A stretch of 64,000 nt of DNA from JAHFUS01 sp035689115 (GTDB lineage: Bacteria; Actinomycetota; Acidimicrobiia; Acidimicrobiales; GCA-2861595). The notes below the pieces were generated by a model, which saw nothing but the letters and a program-made list of their open reading frames with translations, did not search any database and was not told the DNA's origin. The DNA lies in assembly GCA_035689115.1 (NCBI GenBank), contig DASSMA010000082.1, positions 1-64,000 on the forward strand. The letters run 5' to 3'. Numbering within the stretch: the stretch's first letter is position 1; each line of letters starts with the position of its first letter. Positions 17,990 to 27,410 of this stretch are shown here, piece after piece. The position numbers and the translations under genes are program-made.

Positions 17990-20176
17990 ATGGAAAGCTC
18001 GGTCCAGCGACAGCGAGGCGACGTCGAGGTCGACGCGGTGCGGCGCGCCCGCGCCCAGGCGGCGGCCGAGGCGACGGCCCTCGGCCGGGCCGACCTGGCC
18101 GACGACGTCGCCCTGGTGGTCAGCGAGCTGGTCACCAACGCCGAGCTGCACGGCGGCGGGTGCGCCGGTGTGGCCGTCCGCCCGAGCGGCGCCGGGCTCC
18201 GGGTCGAGGTCCGCGACCACAGCTTCCTGCCCCCCATCGTGGGGCGGCCGTCCGAGGGTTCCCTCACCGGCCGCGGGCTGCGGCTGGTGGGCGGCGTGGC
18301 CAGCTCCTGGGGAGCCGAGGCCGACGAGGTCGGGAAGACCGTCTGGGCGATCGTCACCGGCGGCGCTCCGGCGCGGACCGGCGAGGCCGCCGGGGGCCTC
18401 GGCCGGTGGGCCGACGACCGGCCGGTCGACGACGGCCACACCCTGTTCCACGTCGAGCTGGGGGACGTGCCCACCGACCTCCTGCTGGCCGCCAAGTCCC
18501 ACGTCGACAACGTGGTGCGCGAGTTCACCCTGGCGGACACCGGCGCCTCGGCCGGCGTCACCGCCGAGGTGCCCGACCACCTCCGCGACCTCCTGGTGGC
18601 GGTCGTCGAACGCTTCTCCGCCGCCCGGCTGTCCATCAAGCGCCAGGCCCTGGCCGCCGCCAACCGGGGCGACATCCGCACCCGCCTGTCGCTCGACCTG
18701 CCCGCTTCCGCCGCCCAGGCCGCCGAGGAATACCTCCGGGCTCTCGACCAGGTCGACGCCTACTGCCGGGCCCGCCGCCTGCTCACCCTCGAGAGCAGGC
18801 CCCAGCACCGGCTCTTCCGCCACTGGTACATCGACGAGCTGGTCACCCAGCTGCGGGCGGCCGCCGCCGGCCGGCCGGTACCGCCGAGCCAGACCTTTGA
18901 GCATCGCCTCCTCGCCGAGGTCGACCGGGCGGCCACCGTCCGGCGCACCGCCGACCGCATGGCCCGGCTCTACGCCGTCACCGCCGCCCTCGCCACCGCG
19001 GCCACGCCGGAGGCGGTCGCCAGCGCCGTGCTCACCGAAGGCGTCGCCGCCCTCGGCGCGTCGGCCGGCGGCGTGCTGCTCGCCACCGACGCCGAACACC
19101 TGAGCCTGTCGGGCGCCGTCGGCTACGCCGACCCCGTGGCGGCCGGGCTCCGCACCGAGCGGCGGGACGCGGCGCTGCCGGCGGCGGTCGCCCTGCGTAC
19201 CGGGGAACCGGTCTGGCTGGAGTCGCCGGCCGAGCGCGACGAGCGGTTCCCGCAGCTGGTCGGCCTCGAGGCCGACACCGTCGCCCTCTGTGCCGTCCCG
19301 CTGGAGGTCGAGAGCAGGCGGCTCGGCGCCCTGCGGTTCAGCTTCAACGAGGCGCGGCTCTTCGACGACGACGAGCGGCGGTTCGTCCTCGCCCTGGCCG
19401 CCCAGACGGCCCAGGCTCTCGACCGGGCCCAGCTCCAGCTGGCCCGCATCGACGTGGGCCGGCGCCTCCAGCGCAGCCTGCTGCCGCCGAAGCCGCCGGC
19501 CATCGCCGGGCTCGACGTGGCCGCCGTCTACCGGTCCTTCGGCACTGGGATCGCCGTGGGCGGCGACTTCTACGACATCTGGCCGGCCGGCGCCGGCCGG
19601 TGGGCCATCGCCGTCGGCGACGCCTCGGGCACCGGGCCGGAGGCGGCCGCCCGAACCGCCCTGGTCCGGCACACGCTCCGGGCGCTGGCCATCACCGCCG
19701 ACGACCCCGGCGACATCCTCGGCGTCCTGAACACCGCCCTGCTCGACGCCGAGCCCGAGCCCTTCGGCGAGCGCTTCTGCACCATCCTGTTCGGCTTCGT
19801 CACCGTGGGCGACGGCGCCGAGGTGCGCCTCACCGGCGGCGGCCACCCGCCCGTCGTCGTGCGGCGGGTCGGGGGATCGGTCGAGTCCGTCCTGGTGGGG
19901 GGCTCGCTGCTGGGGCTCCTCCCCGAGATCGACGTGGCCAGTTCCACCATCAGGCTGGCGCCGGGCGACGCGCTGGTGCTGGTCACAGACGGCGTGCTGG
20001 AAGCCCGGCACGACGGCGAGCAGTTCGACCACCCCGGTCTGGCGCTGGCCCTCGCCACTGCCCCCGACACCGCGAGGGGACTGGCGGGCGCCGTCGAGTC
20101 GGCCGTGCTGGCCCACACCGGCGGCGAGCTCACCGACGACATGGTGGTCGTCGCCCTGCGGGTCCCCGGCTCCTAG
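17990..20176 (+). CDS. SpoIIE-type PP2C phosphatase with HATPase and GAF domains
   Basis: A 728-residue soluble signalling protein. An anti-sigma-type HATPase comes first (VVSELVTNAELHG N-box, LTGRGLRLVGG G-box), then a helical linker, a GAF domain at about 330-490 (AALGASAGGVLLATDAEHL), and a SpoIIE phosphatase (VGGDFYDIWPAG, VGDASGTGPEAA, LTDDMVVVAL; three metal aspartates kept). It thus combines a kinase-like and a phosphatase module able to control an anti-sigma-factor antagonist; no partner is adjacent. The ATG at 17990 follows GGAGG with a short 3-nt spacer; an ATG at 17954 is an alternative. Confidence 0.85.
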   Translation: MESSVQRQRGDVEVDAVRRARAQAAAEATALGRADLADDVALVVSELVTNAELHGGGCAGVAVRPSGAGLRVEVRDHSFLPPIVGRPSEGSLTGRGLRLVGGVASSWGAEADEVGKTVWAIVTGGAPARTGEAAGGLGRWADDRPVDDGHTLFHVELGDVPTDLLLAAKSHVDNVVREFTLADTGASAGVTAEVPDHLRDLLVAVVERFSAARLSIKRQALAAANRGDIRTRLSLDLPASAAQAAEEYLRALDQVDAYCRARRLLTLESRPQHRLFRHWYIDELVTQLRAAAAGRPVPPSQTFEHRLLAEVDRAATVRRTADRMARLYAVTAALATAATPEAVASAVLTEGVAALGASAGGVLLATDAEHLSLSGAVGYADPVAAGLRTERRDAALPAAVALRTGEPVWLESPAERDERFPQLVGLEADTVALCAVPLEVESRRLGALRFSFNEARLFDDDERRFVLALAAQTAQALDRAQLQLARIDVGRRLQRSLLPPKPPAIAGLDVAAVYRSFGTGIAVGGDFYDIWPAGAGRWAIAVGDASGTGPEAAARTALVRHTLRALAITADDPGDILGVLNTALLDAEPEPFGERFCTILFGFVTVGDGAEVRLTGGGHPPVVVRRVGGSVESVLVGGSLLGLLPEIDVASSTIRLAPGDALVLVTDGVLEARHDGEQFDHPGLALALATAPDTARGLAGAVESAVLAHTGGELTDDMVVVALRVPGS

Positions 20177-20214
20177 CCGTTTCCCGTTACCCGCCGGGGG
20201 GTAGCTGCGAAGGC

Positions 20215-21252
20215 ATGGACTCCAGTGGGGTGCCGCCGCGGGAGTGGGCCGACGCCTCCGACCTGGCGGCCCTGGGGAAGCGTCCCGGGCCTTTCCTGAC
20301 CGTGGTCCTGTCGATGGAGTCGGAGAGCAGGCACGCCGCCCGCAGCAACGACGTGCGGTGGAGGGCGTTGCGCGACGACCTGGAGCACCAGGGAGCACCC
20401 GGTCCCGCCCTGGCGGCCGTCGACGCGGCGGTGGCGGAGGCTCATCGACGCGGCCGGACGCTGATCGTGGTGGCCGACGAGGGCGGGGCGCAGCACGTGG
20501 GGCACTGGCCCGACGCCCCGTTTCGCGAGATCGCCCGCTGGGAGCCGCTGCCGTCGCTGGCGCCCCTCGTCGAGCGCCGGCAGGAGGCGCCTCCCTACGT
20601 CACCGTGTTCGCCGAGGCCGACGGTGCCGAGGTCGCCGTCGCCGGCCACCTCCGGCCCAACGCCGACGAGGACGAGGGCGGCCCCGCCGAGCGCGGCGAA
20701 CGGTGGCACGGGGCCGACGGGGCCGACATCGCCGGCCGGGTCACCGCCATGGCTCGCTGGTCGGAGGCCCGCATGGTGCTGCTGACCGGGGACGGCCGCT
20801 CCGTGGACGCCATCCGCGCCGAGCTTCCCGGCGACGTCGCCGCCCTGGTGGCGAAATTCGAGGGCCGGCCCGACCCGTCCGACGTCGAGCGGCTGGTGGC
20901 CGAGGTGGCCGGGAGCGACACGGCGGCCCTGGTGCGGCGGCTCGCCGACGACGCCGGACTGCGGCGGACCGGCGTCGCCCCCACTGTCGCCGCCCTTGCC
21001 GCCGGGCAGGCGGAGGTGCTGCTGGTTCACGACGACCCTGCTGACGAGCGGATCGCCTGGTTCGGCGACGACCCACTGGTGCTCGGCGTGCGCCGGGAGG
21101 ACGTCGCCGGCCAGACCACCCGGCCCCGCACGGGCCGCCTGGTCGACGCCCTGATCCGGTCCGCCCTGGCCGGCGGCGCCGGCGTGCGCGTGCTCCCCTC
21201 CCCCTCCCTCGTCGACGACGGCGTGGCTGCACTGCTCCGGTGGAACCCGTGA
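20215..21252 (+). CDS. baeRF-type protein (Rv2629-like, eRF1-related)
   Basis: A 345-residue protein, probably of the bacterial archaeo-eukaryotic release factor (Vms1/Ankzf1-like) superfamily. Features: FLTVVLSMESES strand at the start, a central HGADGADIAGRVT region, and a C-terminal eL30-like segment (LAAGQAEVLLVHDDPADERIAWFG broken into the strand and turn, then DALIRSALAGGAGVRVLP). The C-terminus LRWNP resembles Rv2629 of mycobacteria, a hypoxia-induced protein. Role on stalled ribosomes or peptidyl-tRNA is inferred from the superfamily. Its TGA overlaps the next GTG. A second, different baeRF lies at 42403. Confidence 0.7.
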   Translation: MDSSGVPPREWADASDLAALGKRPGPFLTVVLSMESESRHAARSNDVRWRALRDDLEHQGAPGPALAAVDAAVAEAHRRGRTLIVVADEGGAQHVGHWPDAPFREIARWEPLPSLAPLVERRQEAPPYVTVFAEADGAEVAVAGHLRPNADEDEGGPAERGERWHGADGADIAGRVTAMARWSEARMVLLTGDGRSVDAIRAELPGDVAALVAKFEGRPDPSDVERLVAEVAGSDTAALVRRLADDAGLRRTGVAPTVAALAAGQAEVLLVHDDPADERIAWFGDDPLVLGVRREDVAGQTTRPRTGRLVDALIRSALAGGAGVRVLPSPSLVDDGVAALLRWNP

Positions 21253-22109
21253 CGCGCCTGCACGACGCCGCCACCCGCGTGGGTACCCTCACGTCGCTCG
21301 ACGCCGTCGCCGCCACGGGCGAGGCACTGGTCAAGCGGGTCGTCGGCCGGGGACGGATCAAGGACCTCCTGAGCGGCACCTGGCTCGGGCACCCCTTGCA
21401 CCCGATGCTCACCGACGTCCCCATCGGCTCGTTCACCGGTGCCACGGTGCTCGACCTCGTCGGTGGCGAGCGAGGCCAGCCGGCGGCCGACGCCCTCGTC
21501 GGGCTGGGCCTGCTGTCGGCGTTGCCCACCGTCGCAGCCGGGGCGGCCGACTGGTCCGAGACCTACGCCGAGGACCAGCGGATCGGCTTCGTGCACGCAG
21601 CCGCCAACGCCGTCGGGCTCAGCCTCTACGCCCTGTCGCTCGTCGCCCGCCGGCGGGGGCGCCGGAGCACAGGGACCGCCCTCGGCCTGGCCGGCATGGG
21701 CGTGATGACCGTGGGCGGCTACCTGGGCGGCCACCTCGGCTGGAGCCGGGGCGTCGGCGTCAACAACGCCTTCTACCAGCACCCTCCGTCGGACTGGACG
21801 GCGGTCCTTGACGACGCCGACCTGCCCGAGGGCCGCCCGGTGCGGGCCGAAGCCGGCGGCGCAACCGTCCTGCTGTACCGCGACGGGGGTCGCATCCTCG
21901 CCATCGGCAGCCGGTGCAGCCACGCCGGCGGACCGCTCGACGAGGGGGACGTCGACGCCGGCGCCTGCACCGTCACCTGCCCGTGGCACCAGAGCGTGTT
22001 CCGCCTCGACGGCGGCGCCGTGGTGCATGGACCGGCCACGATCCCCCAGACCGCGTACGAGGCCCGCGTGGAGGCCGGCCGGGTGGAAGTGCGGGCCGTC
22101 CCGGCGTAG
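21249..22109 (+). CDS. DUF2231 membrane domain fused to a Rieske 2Fe-2S domain
   Basis: About 286 residues: an N-terminal DUF2231 module with four membrane helices (LGHPLHPMLTDVPIGSF, the family motif, near 48) and a C-terminal Rieske domain whose ligands are SRCSHAGGPL and CPWHQSVF. The Rieske cluster may face the membrane-proximal cytosol or exterior; its redox partner is unknown. The GTG at 21249 overlaps the baeRF stop (GTGA); another GTG at 21240 is possible. Similar fusions are common in actinobacteria. Confidence 0.85.
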   Translation: MTRLHDAATRVGTLTSLDAVAATGEALVKRVVGRGRIKDLLSGTWLGHPLHPMLTDVPIGSFTGATVLDLVGGERGQPAADALVGLGLLSALPTVAAGAADWSETYAEDQRIGFVHAAANAVGLSLYALSLVARRRGRRSTGTALGLAGMGVMTVGGYLGGHLGWSRGVGVNNAFYQHPPSDWTAVLDDADLPEGRPVRAEAGGATVLLYRDGGRILAIGSRCSHAGGPLDEGDVDAGACTVTCPWHQSVFRLDGGAVVHGPATIPQTAYEARVEAGRVEVRAVPA

Positions 22110-22196
22110 CCCGGATCGGTGGCCGGACCTGGTCCGGATTGACTACTTCGGGAAGAACCTTCAACCACGCACGGTGGCGTGCCGAAGGGGAGAGCC

Positions 22197-24134
22197 ATGT
22201 TCATCTCCTCGCCCGCGCCTGCGCGCAACCGCCCGGCGACGGCGCTCTTCCCCGGTGCCGAGCTCCCGGCGGCGGAGTCGCCCCGGCGCCGCCTGGCCGT
22301 CCGGGCCTTCGCCCTGGCCGCCCTGGCCGTCAGCGTCGTCTACCTGGCGTGGCGAGCGCTGTTCACCCTCGACCTCGGCGCCTGGTGGGTGTCGCTCCCG
22401 CTGTTCGCCCTGGAGCTGCACGCGGTGGCCGGCCTGGCCCTGTTCACCTTCTCCCTGTGGGACGTCGACCGCCGGCCGGCCGTGACCGAGCGCCACTCCA
22501 CGGACCAGCGGGTGGCCGTGCTGATCCCCACCTACAACGAGCCGGTCGAGGTCCTGCTGCCCACCATCGCCGCCGCCGTCGCCCTGGAGCCCCAGCACGA
22601 GACGTGGGTGCTCGACGACGGCGGGCGGGCCGAGGTCGTGGAGCTGGCCGCCCGCCTGGGTGCCCGCTACCTGGCCCGCAGCGAGCACGCCCACGCCAAA
22701 GCGGGCAACGTCAACAACGCCCTGAAGGTGGTGGACGCCGACCTCGTCGCCGTGCTCGACGCCGACCACGTGGCCGCCCCGGGCTTCCTCGTGCGCACGC
22801 TCGGCTACTTCGACGACCCCCGGGTCGCCGTGGTGCAGACGCCCCAGGACTTCTACAACCTCGACTCCTTCGAGCACGACGAGAACCACGCCCTCACCGG
22901 CCAGCGCAAGGCCCGCTTCAACGAGCAGGCCCTCTTCTACCGGGCCATCGAGCCCGGCAAGAACCGCTGGGACGCCGCCTTCTGGTGCGGCACCGGCGCC
23001 GTCGTCCGGGTGGCCGCCCTCCGGGAGGTGGGCGGGGTCGCCACCGAGACCGTGACCGAGGACATCCACACCACCATCCGCCTGCACCGGCGGGGCTGGA
23101 AGAGCGTGTACCACAACGAGGTCCTGGCCCGAGGCCTGGCCGCGGCCGACGCGTCCCAGTACCAGTCGCAGCGGCTGCGCTGGGGCATCGGGGCCATGCA
23201 GGTGCTGCGCACCGAGAACCCGCTGTTCGTGCGGGGGCTGCGGCTGCGCCAGCGCATCGCCTACGGGGCAACGCTCCTCGGCTGGTTCGACGCCTGGCGG
23301 TCGCTCGGCTACCTCCTGCTCCCGCCGCTGGTCCTGTTCACCGGCGCCGTGCCCATCCGGGCCAACCCGCTCGTGTTCGTCGTCGCCTTCGTGTCGACGT
23401 TCCTCGTCCAGCGGCTGGCCCTCGCCCTCCTCGGGCGGGGGTACGCCCCCCAGGGGCTGTCGACGGTCTTCGAGCTGGTGCGCATGACGCCGAACCTGCG
23501 GGCCACCCTCACCCTCGCCTTCCCGGGTGAGCGATCGTTCAAGGTGACGCCGAAGGGGCGGATGGGCGAGGACCGGGCGAGGGTGCAGGCGCCCCGCCTG
23601 CTCTCGTGGACGCTGGTGGCCAGTCTGGGCGCCGCCGTGTGGTTCGCCCTGACGGTCAACGGGTTCACGCCGGTGACCTACACCGAGCGCTGGGCGGCCA
23701 TCGGCGCCGCCTTCTGGCTGGCGGTCAACGCCGTGTTCGTGCTCGTCGCCATCGGGCGGGTGCGCTCCGAGCGGTTCGCCGGCGAACGGCGGGCCAGCGT
23801 GCGCTTCGCCACGAACCTCTCCGGCCGGCTGGACGAGGCCGCCTGCCGGATCTGGGACGTCTCGCTCACCGGGACCCAGCTCAGCCTGCCGGTGGTGCAC
23901 GCCGACTGGGTGGCCGAGGGCGGCGACCGCACGTGGCGGGTCTCGATCCCGCTGGGCGACCGGGACATCGAGCTCGACGCCGTCGTGCGCTCGGTGCGGC
24001 CCCTGGACCACGCGGTGGTGGTGGGGATGGAGTTCCTCCCCGGCCAGGACGAGGTCCGCGCCCGGCTGGCGCTCGCCCTCTTCCACGCCCACCTGGTCCC
24101 CGAGCTGACCGAGAACCAGCCGGTCGCCGCCTAG
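22197..24134 (+). CDS. Cellulose-synthase-like glycosyltransferase with PilZ domain
   Basis: A 645-residue BcsA-type processive GT2. Two N-terminal helices, then catalytic motifs VLIPTYNEP, VLDDGGR, AVLDADHVA, TVTEDIHTT and QSQRLRWGIG (D, DxD, TED, QxxRW), further membrane helices, and a C-terminal PilZ module with RRASVRF and DVSLTGTQLSLP, the RxxxR and DxSxxG elements binding cyclic-di-GMP. The enzyme should make and export a beta-glucan when c-di-GMP rises. No bcsB/Z/C genes occur. ATG 22197 has a GGGGAGAG site; GTG 22179 is less likely. It leads the polysaccharide gene cluster to 27410. Confidence 0.9.
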   Translation: MFISSPAPARNRPATALFPGAELPAAESPRRRLAVRAFALAALAVSVVYLAWRALFTLDLGAWWVSLPLFALELHAVAGLALFTFSLWDVDRRPAVTERHSTDQRVAVLIPTYNEPVEVLLPTIAAAVALEPQHETWVLDDGGRAEVVELAARLGARYLARSEHAHAKAGNVNNALKVVDADLVAVLDADHVAAPGFLVRTLGYFDDPRVAVVQTPQDFYNLDSFEHDENHALTGQRKARFNEQALFYRAIEPGKNRWDAAFWCGTGAVVRVAALREVGGVATETVTEDIHTTIRLHRRGWKSVYHNEVLARGLAAADASQYQSQRLRWGIGAMQVLRTENPLFVRGLRLRQRIAYGATLLGWFDAWRSLGYLLLPPLVLFTGAVPIRANPLVFVVAFVSTFLVQRLALALLGRGYAPQGLSTVFELVRMTPNLRATLTLAFPGERSFKVTPKGRMGEDRARVQAPRLLSWTLVASLGAAVWFALTVNGFTPVTYTERWAAIGAAFWLAVNAVFVLVAIGRVRSERFAGERRASVRFATNLSGRLDEAACRIWDVSLTGTQLSLPVVHADWVAEGGDRTWRVSIPLGDRDIELDAVVRSVRPLDHAVVVGMEFLPGQDEVRARLALALFHAHLVPELTENQPVAA

Positions 24135-24220
24135 CCCGCGGCCACCTCGGCGGCGGGGGCCGCTAATCTCCGGCGCATCACGGGGTTCCGGGTTGCTCGT
24201 CGACGCACGGCCGACCGCCG

Positions 24221-24976
24221 ATGACCCTCTCCCGCCGGGCCTTCCTGCTCGGCGCACCGGCCGCCGTCCTGGGCGCCTGCGCGAAGGCAGGCGGCGGGCG
24301 GGCGGCCGCGCCGACCCCGCCGTCCTCCGCCACGACCGCCCCGGCCCCCTCGACGACGACCCGGCCCGGCGGCCGGTCGGCTTTCGTGCGCCGCGGACCG
24401 GCCGCCCACCCCACGGTGGCCCTCACGTTCCACGGGTCGGGTGACGTCGCGCTGCTGGACGAACTGCTCGCCGTCGCCGCCGCCCACCGGGCCAAGCTGA
24501 CGATCTTCGCCGTGGGTCAGTGGCTCGACGCCAACCCCCCGGTCGCCCGGCGCATCCTGGCCGGCGGCCACGAGCTGGCCAACCACACCTACACGCACCC
24601 CGCCCTCGGCCGGGTCAGCGCCGAGGAGGCCCGGCTCGAGGCCAGCCGGTGCCGGGACGCGCTGGTCGCCCACGCCGGGACACCCGGGCGGTGGTTCCGG
24701 CCGAGCGGCGTCGAGGTCCCCGGCGACACCATCCTGGGTGCGGCGGCCGCCGCCGGGTACCCGACGGTGGTGGGCTACGACGTGGACCCGCACGACTACC
24801 AGGACCCGGGCGCCGCCCAGGTCCGCTCCCGCGTGAGCACCGGCCTGGCTCCGGGAGCCATCGTCAGCCTCCACACCGGCCACCGGGGCACCGTCGACGC
24901 CCTGGGCGGCATCCTCGACGACGCGGCTGCCAAGGGCCTCCGGGCCGTCACCGTGTCGGAGTTGCTGGGGCCGTGA
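24221..24976 (+). CDS. Polysaccharide deacetylase (CE4) lipoprotein, atypical active site
   Basis: 251 residues. The N-terminus is a twin-arginine-like/lipoprotein signal (MTLSRRAFLLGAPAAVLGAC, lipobox Cys20), then a Thr/Pro linker and a NodB-like barrel. HELANHTYTH supplies the two metal histidines (122, 126) and RPSG the third motif. The usual TFDDGP motif is TFHGSGD (69-75), so the catalytic-base and metal aspartates are replaced or shifted. Its likely target is the neighbouring exopolysaccharide or peptidoglycan, but loss of the TFDDGP aspartates leaves activity open. The stop overlaps the next GTG. Confidence 0.8.
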   Translation: MTLSRRAFLLGAPAAVLGACAKAGGGRAAAPTPPSSATTAPAPSTTTRPGGRSAFVRRGPAAHPTVALTFHGSGDVALLDELLAVAAAHRAKLTIFAVGQWLDANPPVARRILAGGHELANHTYTHPALGRVSAEEARLEASRCRDALVAHAGTPGRWFRPSGVEVPGDTILGAAAAAGYPTVVGYDVDPHDYQDPGAAQVRSRVSTGLAPGAIVSLHTGHRGTVDALGGILDDAAAKGLRAVTVSELLGP

Positions 24977-26085
24977 AGCGGGGTGTCCGCGCCGTCTGCC
25001 TGGCGGCGCTCCTCCTGGGCGCCTGCTCGGGGCAGCACCCGACGGCCGTGCGCAGCCGCCCGACCGGACCGGCCCCGGTCGCCACCGCCCCGCCCGTGCC
25101 CGATCTCCCGGTCTACGCCCACACCGGTGCAGGCAACCTGTCGCCCAAGGTCAGCGGCGAGCGGGCCCTCGTCTACGTGCCCAACAGCGAGTCGGCGACC
25201 GTCGACGTCATCGACCCGGCGACGTTCGCCGTCGTCGGCCACTTTGCCGTCGGCCGCCTGCCCCAGCACGTCACGCCGTCCTGGGACCTCGGCACCCTCT
25301 ACGTGGACAACGACCAGGGCAACTCGCTGACGCCGATCGACCCCCACACCGCCGAGCCGGGCCAGGCCATCCCGGTCGACGACCCCTACAACCTCTACTT
25401 CTCGCCCGACGGCACCAAGGCCATCGTGGTCGCCGAGCGGCGCCACAGGCTCGACGTGCGCGACCCGCACACCTGGAAGCTGATCGCCAGCCTGCCCGTT
25501 CCGTGCAGGGGCGTCGACCACGCCGACTTCACCTCCGACGGCACCGTCATGGTGGCCAGCTGCGAGTTCTCCGCCGACCTCGTCCGTGTCGACCTGCGCA
25601 CGCTCACCGTCACCGCCGCGCTGCACGTCGGCGGGCAGCCGGTCGACGTCAAGCTGAGTCCCGACGGGTCGGTCATGTACGTCGCCAACCAGAAGCGCGG
25701 CGGCGTGTCGGTGATCGACCCGACGAGCTTGAAGGAGGTCCGCTTCATCCCGACGGGCAAGGGCACCCACGGCCTCTACCCGAGCCGGGACGCCCGCTGG
25801 TTGTACGCCACCAACCGGGGCGAGGGCACGATCTCGGTCCTCGACTTCGCCACCGGCGCCCCGCACGCCACCTGGCGCATCGGCGGGAGCCCCGACATGG
25901 GCGGGGTGACGGCCGATGGCTCCCAGCTCTGGGTCTCGGGCCGCTACGACGGCGCGGTGTACGTGGTCGACACCGCCACGGGCCGCCTCCTGCACACCAT
26001 CAAGGTGGGCGCCGGGCCGCACGGGCTCTGCGTGTGGCCCCAGCCGGGGCGGTACTCCCTGGGCCACACAGGGAACACCCGATGA
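24973..26085 (+). CDS. YncE-like beta-propeller lipoprotein
   Basis: A 370-residue secreted protein; signal peptide with lipobox LLGACSG, then a Pro/Ala linker and a seven-bladed YVTN-type propeller: repeats such as ATVDVIDPATFAVV, VDVKLSPDGSVMYVANQ, GGVSVIDPTSLKEV and GAVYVVDTATGRLL. Such propellers are surface binding scaffolds. Coupling by GTGA to the deacetylase and ATGA to the mannosyltransferase places it in the exopolysaccharide operon; a role in polymer anchoring or recognition is inferred. Confidence 0.85.
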   Translation: MKRGVRAVCLAALLLGACSGQHPTAVRSRPTGPAPVATAPPVPDLPVYAHTGAGNLSPKVSGERALVYVPNSESATVDVIDPATFAVVGHFAVGRLPQHVTPSWDLGTLYVDNDQGNSLTPIDPHTAEPGQAIPVDDPYNLYFSPDGTKAIVVAERRHRLDVRDPHTWKLIASLPVPCRGVDHADFTSDGTVMVASCEFSADLVRVDLRTLTVTAALHVGGQPVDVKLSPDGSVMYVANQKRGGVSVIDPTSLKEVRFIPTGKGTHGLYPSRDARWLYATNRGEGTISVLDFATGAPHATWRIGGSPDMGGVTADGSQLWVSGRYDGAVYVVDTATGRLLHTIKVGAGPHGLCVWPQPGRYSLGHTGNTR

Positions 26086-27410
26086 CCGCCGTCGAAGGGG
26101 CTGCGCCGGACTCCCGCCTCGCCCTGGGGACCACCGCCGCCGGCACCGCCGTCCTCCTCCTCCTCCCACTGGAGACGACGCACAACCTCACCTTCCCGAT
26201 CCTCGTCGTCAGTGTCGTGGCCCTCGGCGCCTTCGTGGTCCTGGAACGGCGCCGGCCCCGGACCTCGCCGCGGCTGCTGCTGGCCGTCGCCGCCGGCCTG
26301 GCCGGCCTGGCCGTGGTGGGGCCGCCCCACGGCTCGCACGACGTGTGGTCCTACGCCATGTACGGGCGCATCCTCGGCGTGCACCACGCCAATCCGTACA
26401 CCCACCTGCCCCAGGCTTACCCAGGCGACCCGCTGCTCCCCCACGTGGCCCCCTTCTGGCGCCACGTGGCCAGCGTCTACGGCCCGCTGTTCTCCGCCGT
26501 CGCCGCCCTCGTCGCCCTGGTCGCCGGCCCGCACCCCCTCGCCGCCCGGATGCTGTTCCAGGCCATCGCCGCCGGTGCCTTCCTCGGGGTCGCCGTCCTC
26601 CTCGTGCGGGCCCGTACGCCGCCGCACCTGCTCGCCGTGGTGGTCCTGAACCCGGTGATCGTCGTCCTCGGCGTCAACGGCGGCCACAACGACCTGCTCG
26701 TCGCCCTGGCCCTCGTGGGCGCCGCGGTGGCCGCCGGCGGGGACCGGGCGCTGGCGGCCGGCCTGCTCGTGGCCGGCGCCGTCATGGTGAAGGTGACGGC
26801 CCTCCTCGCCGGGCTGGCGCTCGCCGTGTGGTGGTGGCGCCGGCGCCGATCGGCGTCGGTGATCGTCCTCGCCGCAGCCGGGCTGCCGGCGCTGGCCGCC
26901 TCGCTCCCCTTCGGGCTGGTCGCCCCGTGGCGGCCTCTGAGCGCGGCCTCCCGCCACGTCGCCGGGCCCACGCCGTGGCGGCTGGTGCCGGCGATGAACG
27001 CGTCCGGCATCGAGCCGCGGATGCTGAACGTGCTGGCCAGCTTCTCCGCCCTGGCGCTGGCCGTGGGGGCGTGCGTCCTGGTCGTCCGCCGCGGGTGCGC
27101 GGCGCCCACCGCCATGGCCGCCGCCCTCACCGGCTTCCTGCTGGCGACGCCCTACATCCTGCCGTGGTACCTGGCCTGGGCCCTGCCGCTGGCCGTCCTC
27201 GGCGGGGAGGGTGCCCTCGTGTCGGTGGTGGCCATCGACGCCGCCGTCATCGTGCTGGCCACCCACCCGAGATCCGGCGGCGTGCACGACGGTCTCGACC
27301 GCGTCCTGCACGTCCTCTACGGCACCGCCCAGTACGTGGCCGTGTGCGCCGCCGCCGCCCTCGTCGTCACCGCCGCCCGGCGGTCGCGGCCCGCACCGCT
27401 ACGCCCGTGA
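26082..27410 (+). CDS. Polyprenol-phosphate-dependent GT-C mannosyltransferase-like protein
   Basis: 442 residues, about twelve membrane helices. GPPHGSHDVWSYAMYGRIL and HHANPYTHLPQAYPGDP near 80-110 and GHNDLLVALALVG near 205 match the MptA/MptB/GT87-type alpha-mannosyltransferases of actinobacteria, which use lipid-linked mannose on the outer face. The HDVW-Y acid lies in the first external loop. Likely elongates a mannan or decorates the exopolysaccharide. ATG 26082 overlaps the propeller stop (ATGA). The last 44 bp overlap the convergent next gene. Confidence 0.85.
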   Translation: MTAVEGAAPDSRLALGTTAAGTAVLLLLPLETTHNLTFPILVVSVVALGAFVVLERRRPRTSPRLLLAVAAGLAGLAVVGPPHGSHDVWSYAMYGRILGVHHANPYTHLPQAYPGDPLLPHVAPFWRHVASVYGPLFSAVAALVALVAGPHPLAARMLFQAIAAGAFLGVAVLLVRARTPPHLLAVVVLNPVIVVLGVNGGHNDLLVALALVGAAVAAGGDRALAAGLLVAGAVMVKVTALLAGLALAVWWWRRRRSASVIVLAAAGLPALAASLPFGLVAPWRPLSAASRHVAGPTPWRLVPAMNASGIEPRMLNVLASFSALALAVGACVLVVRRGCAAPTAMAAALTGFLLATPYILPWYLAWALPLAVLGGEGALVSVVAIDAAVIVLATHPRSGGVHDGLDRVLHVLYGTAQYVAVCAAAALVVTAARRSRPAPLRP

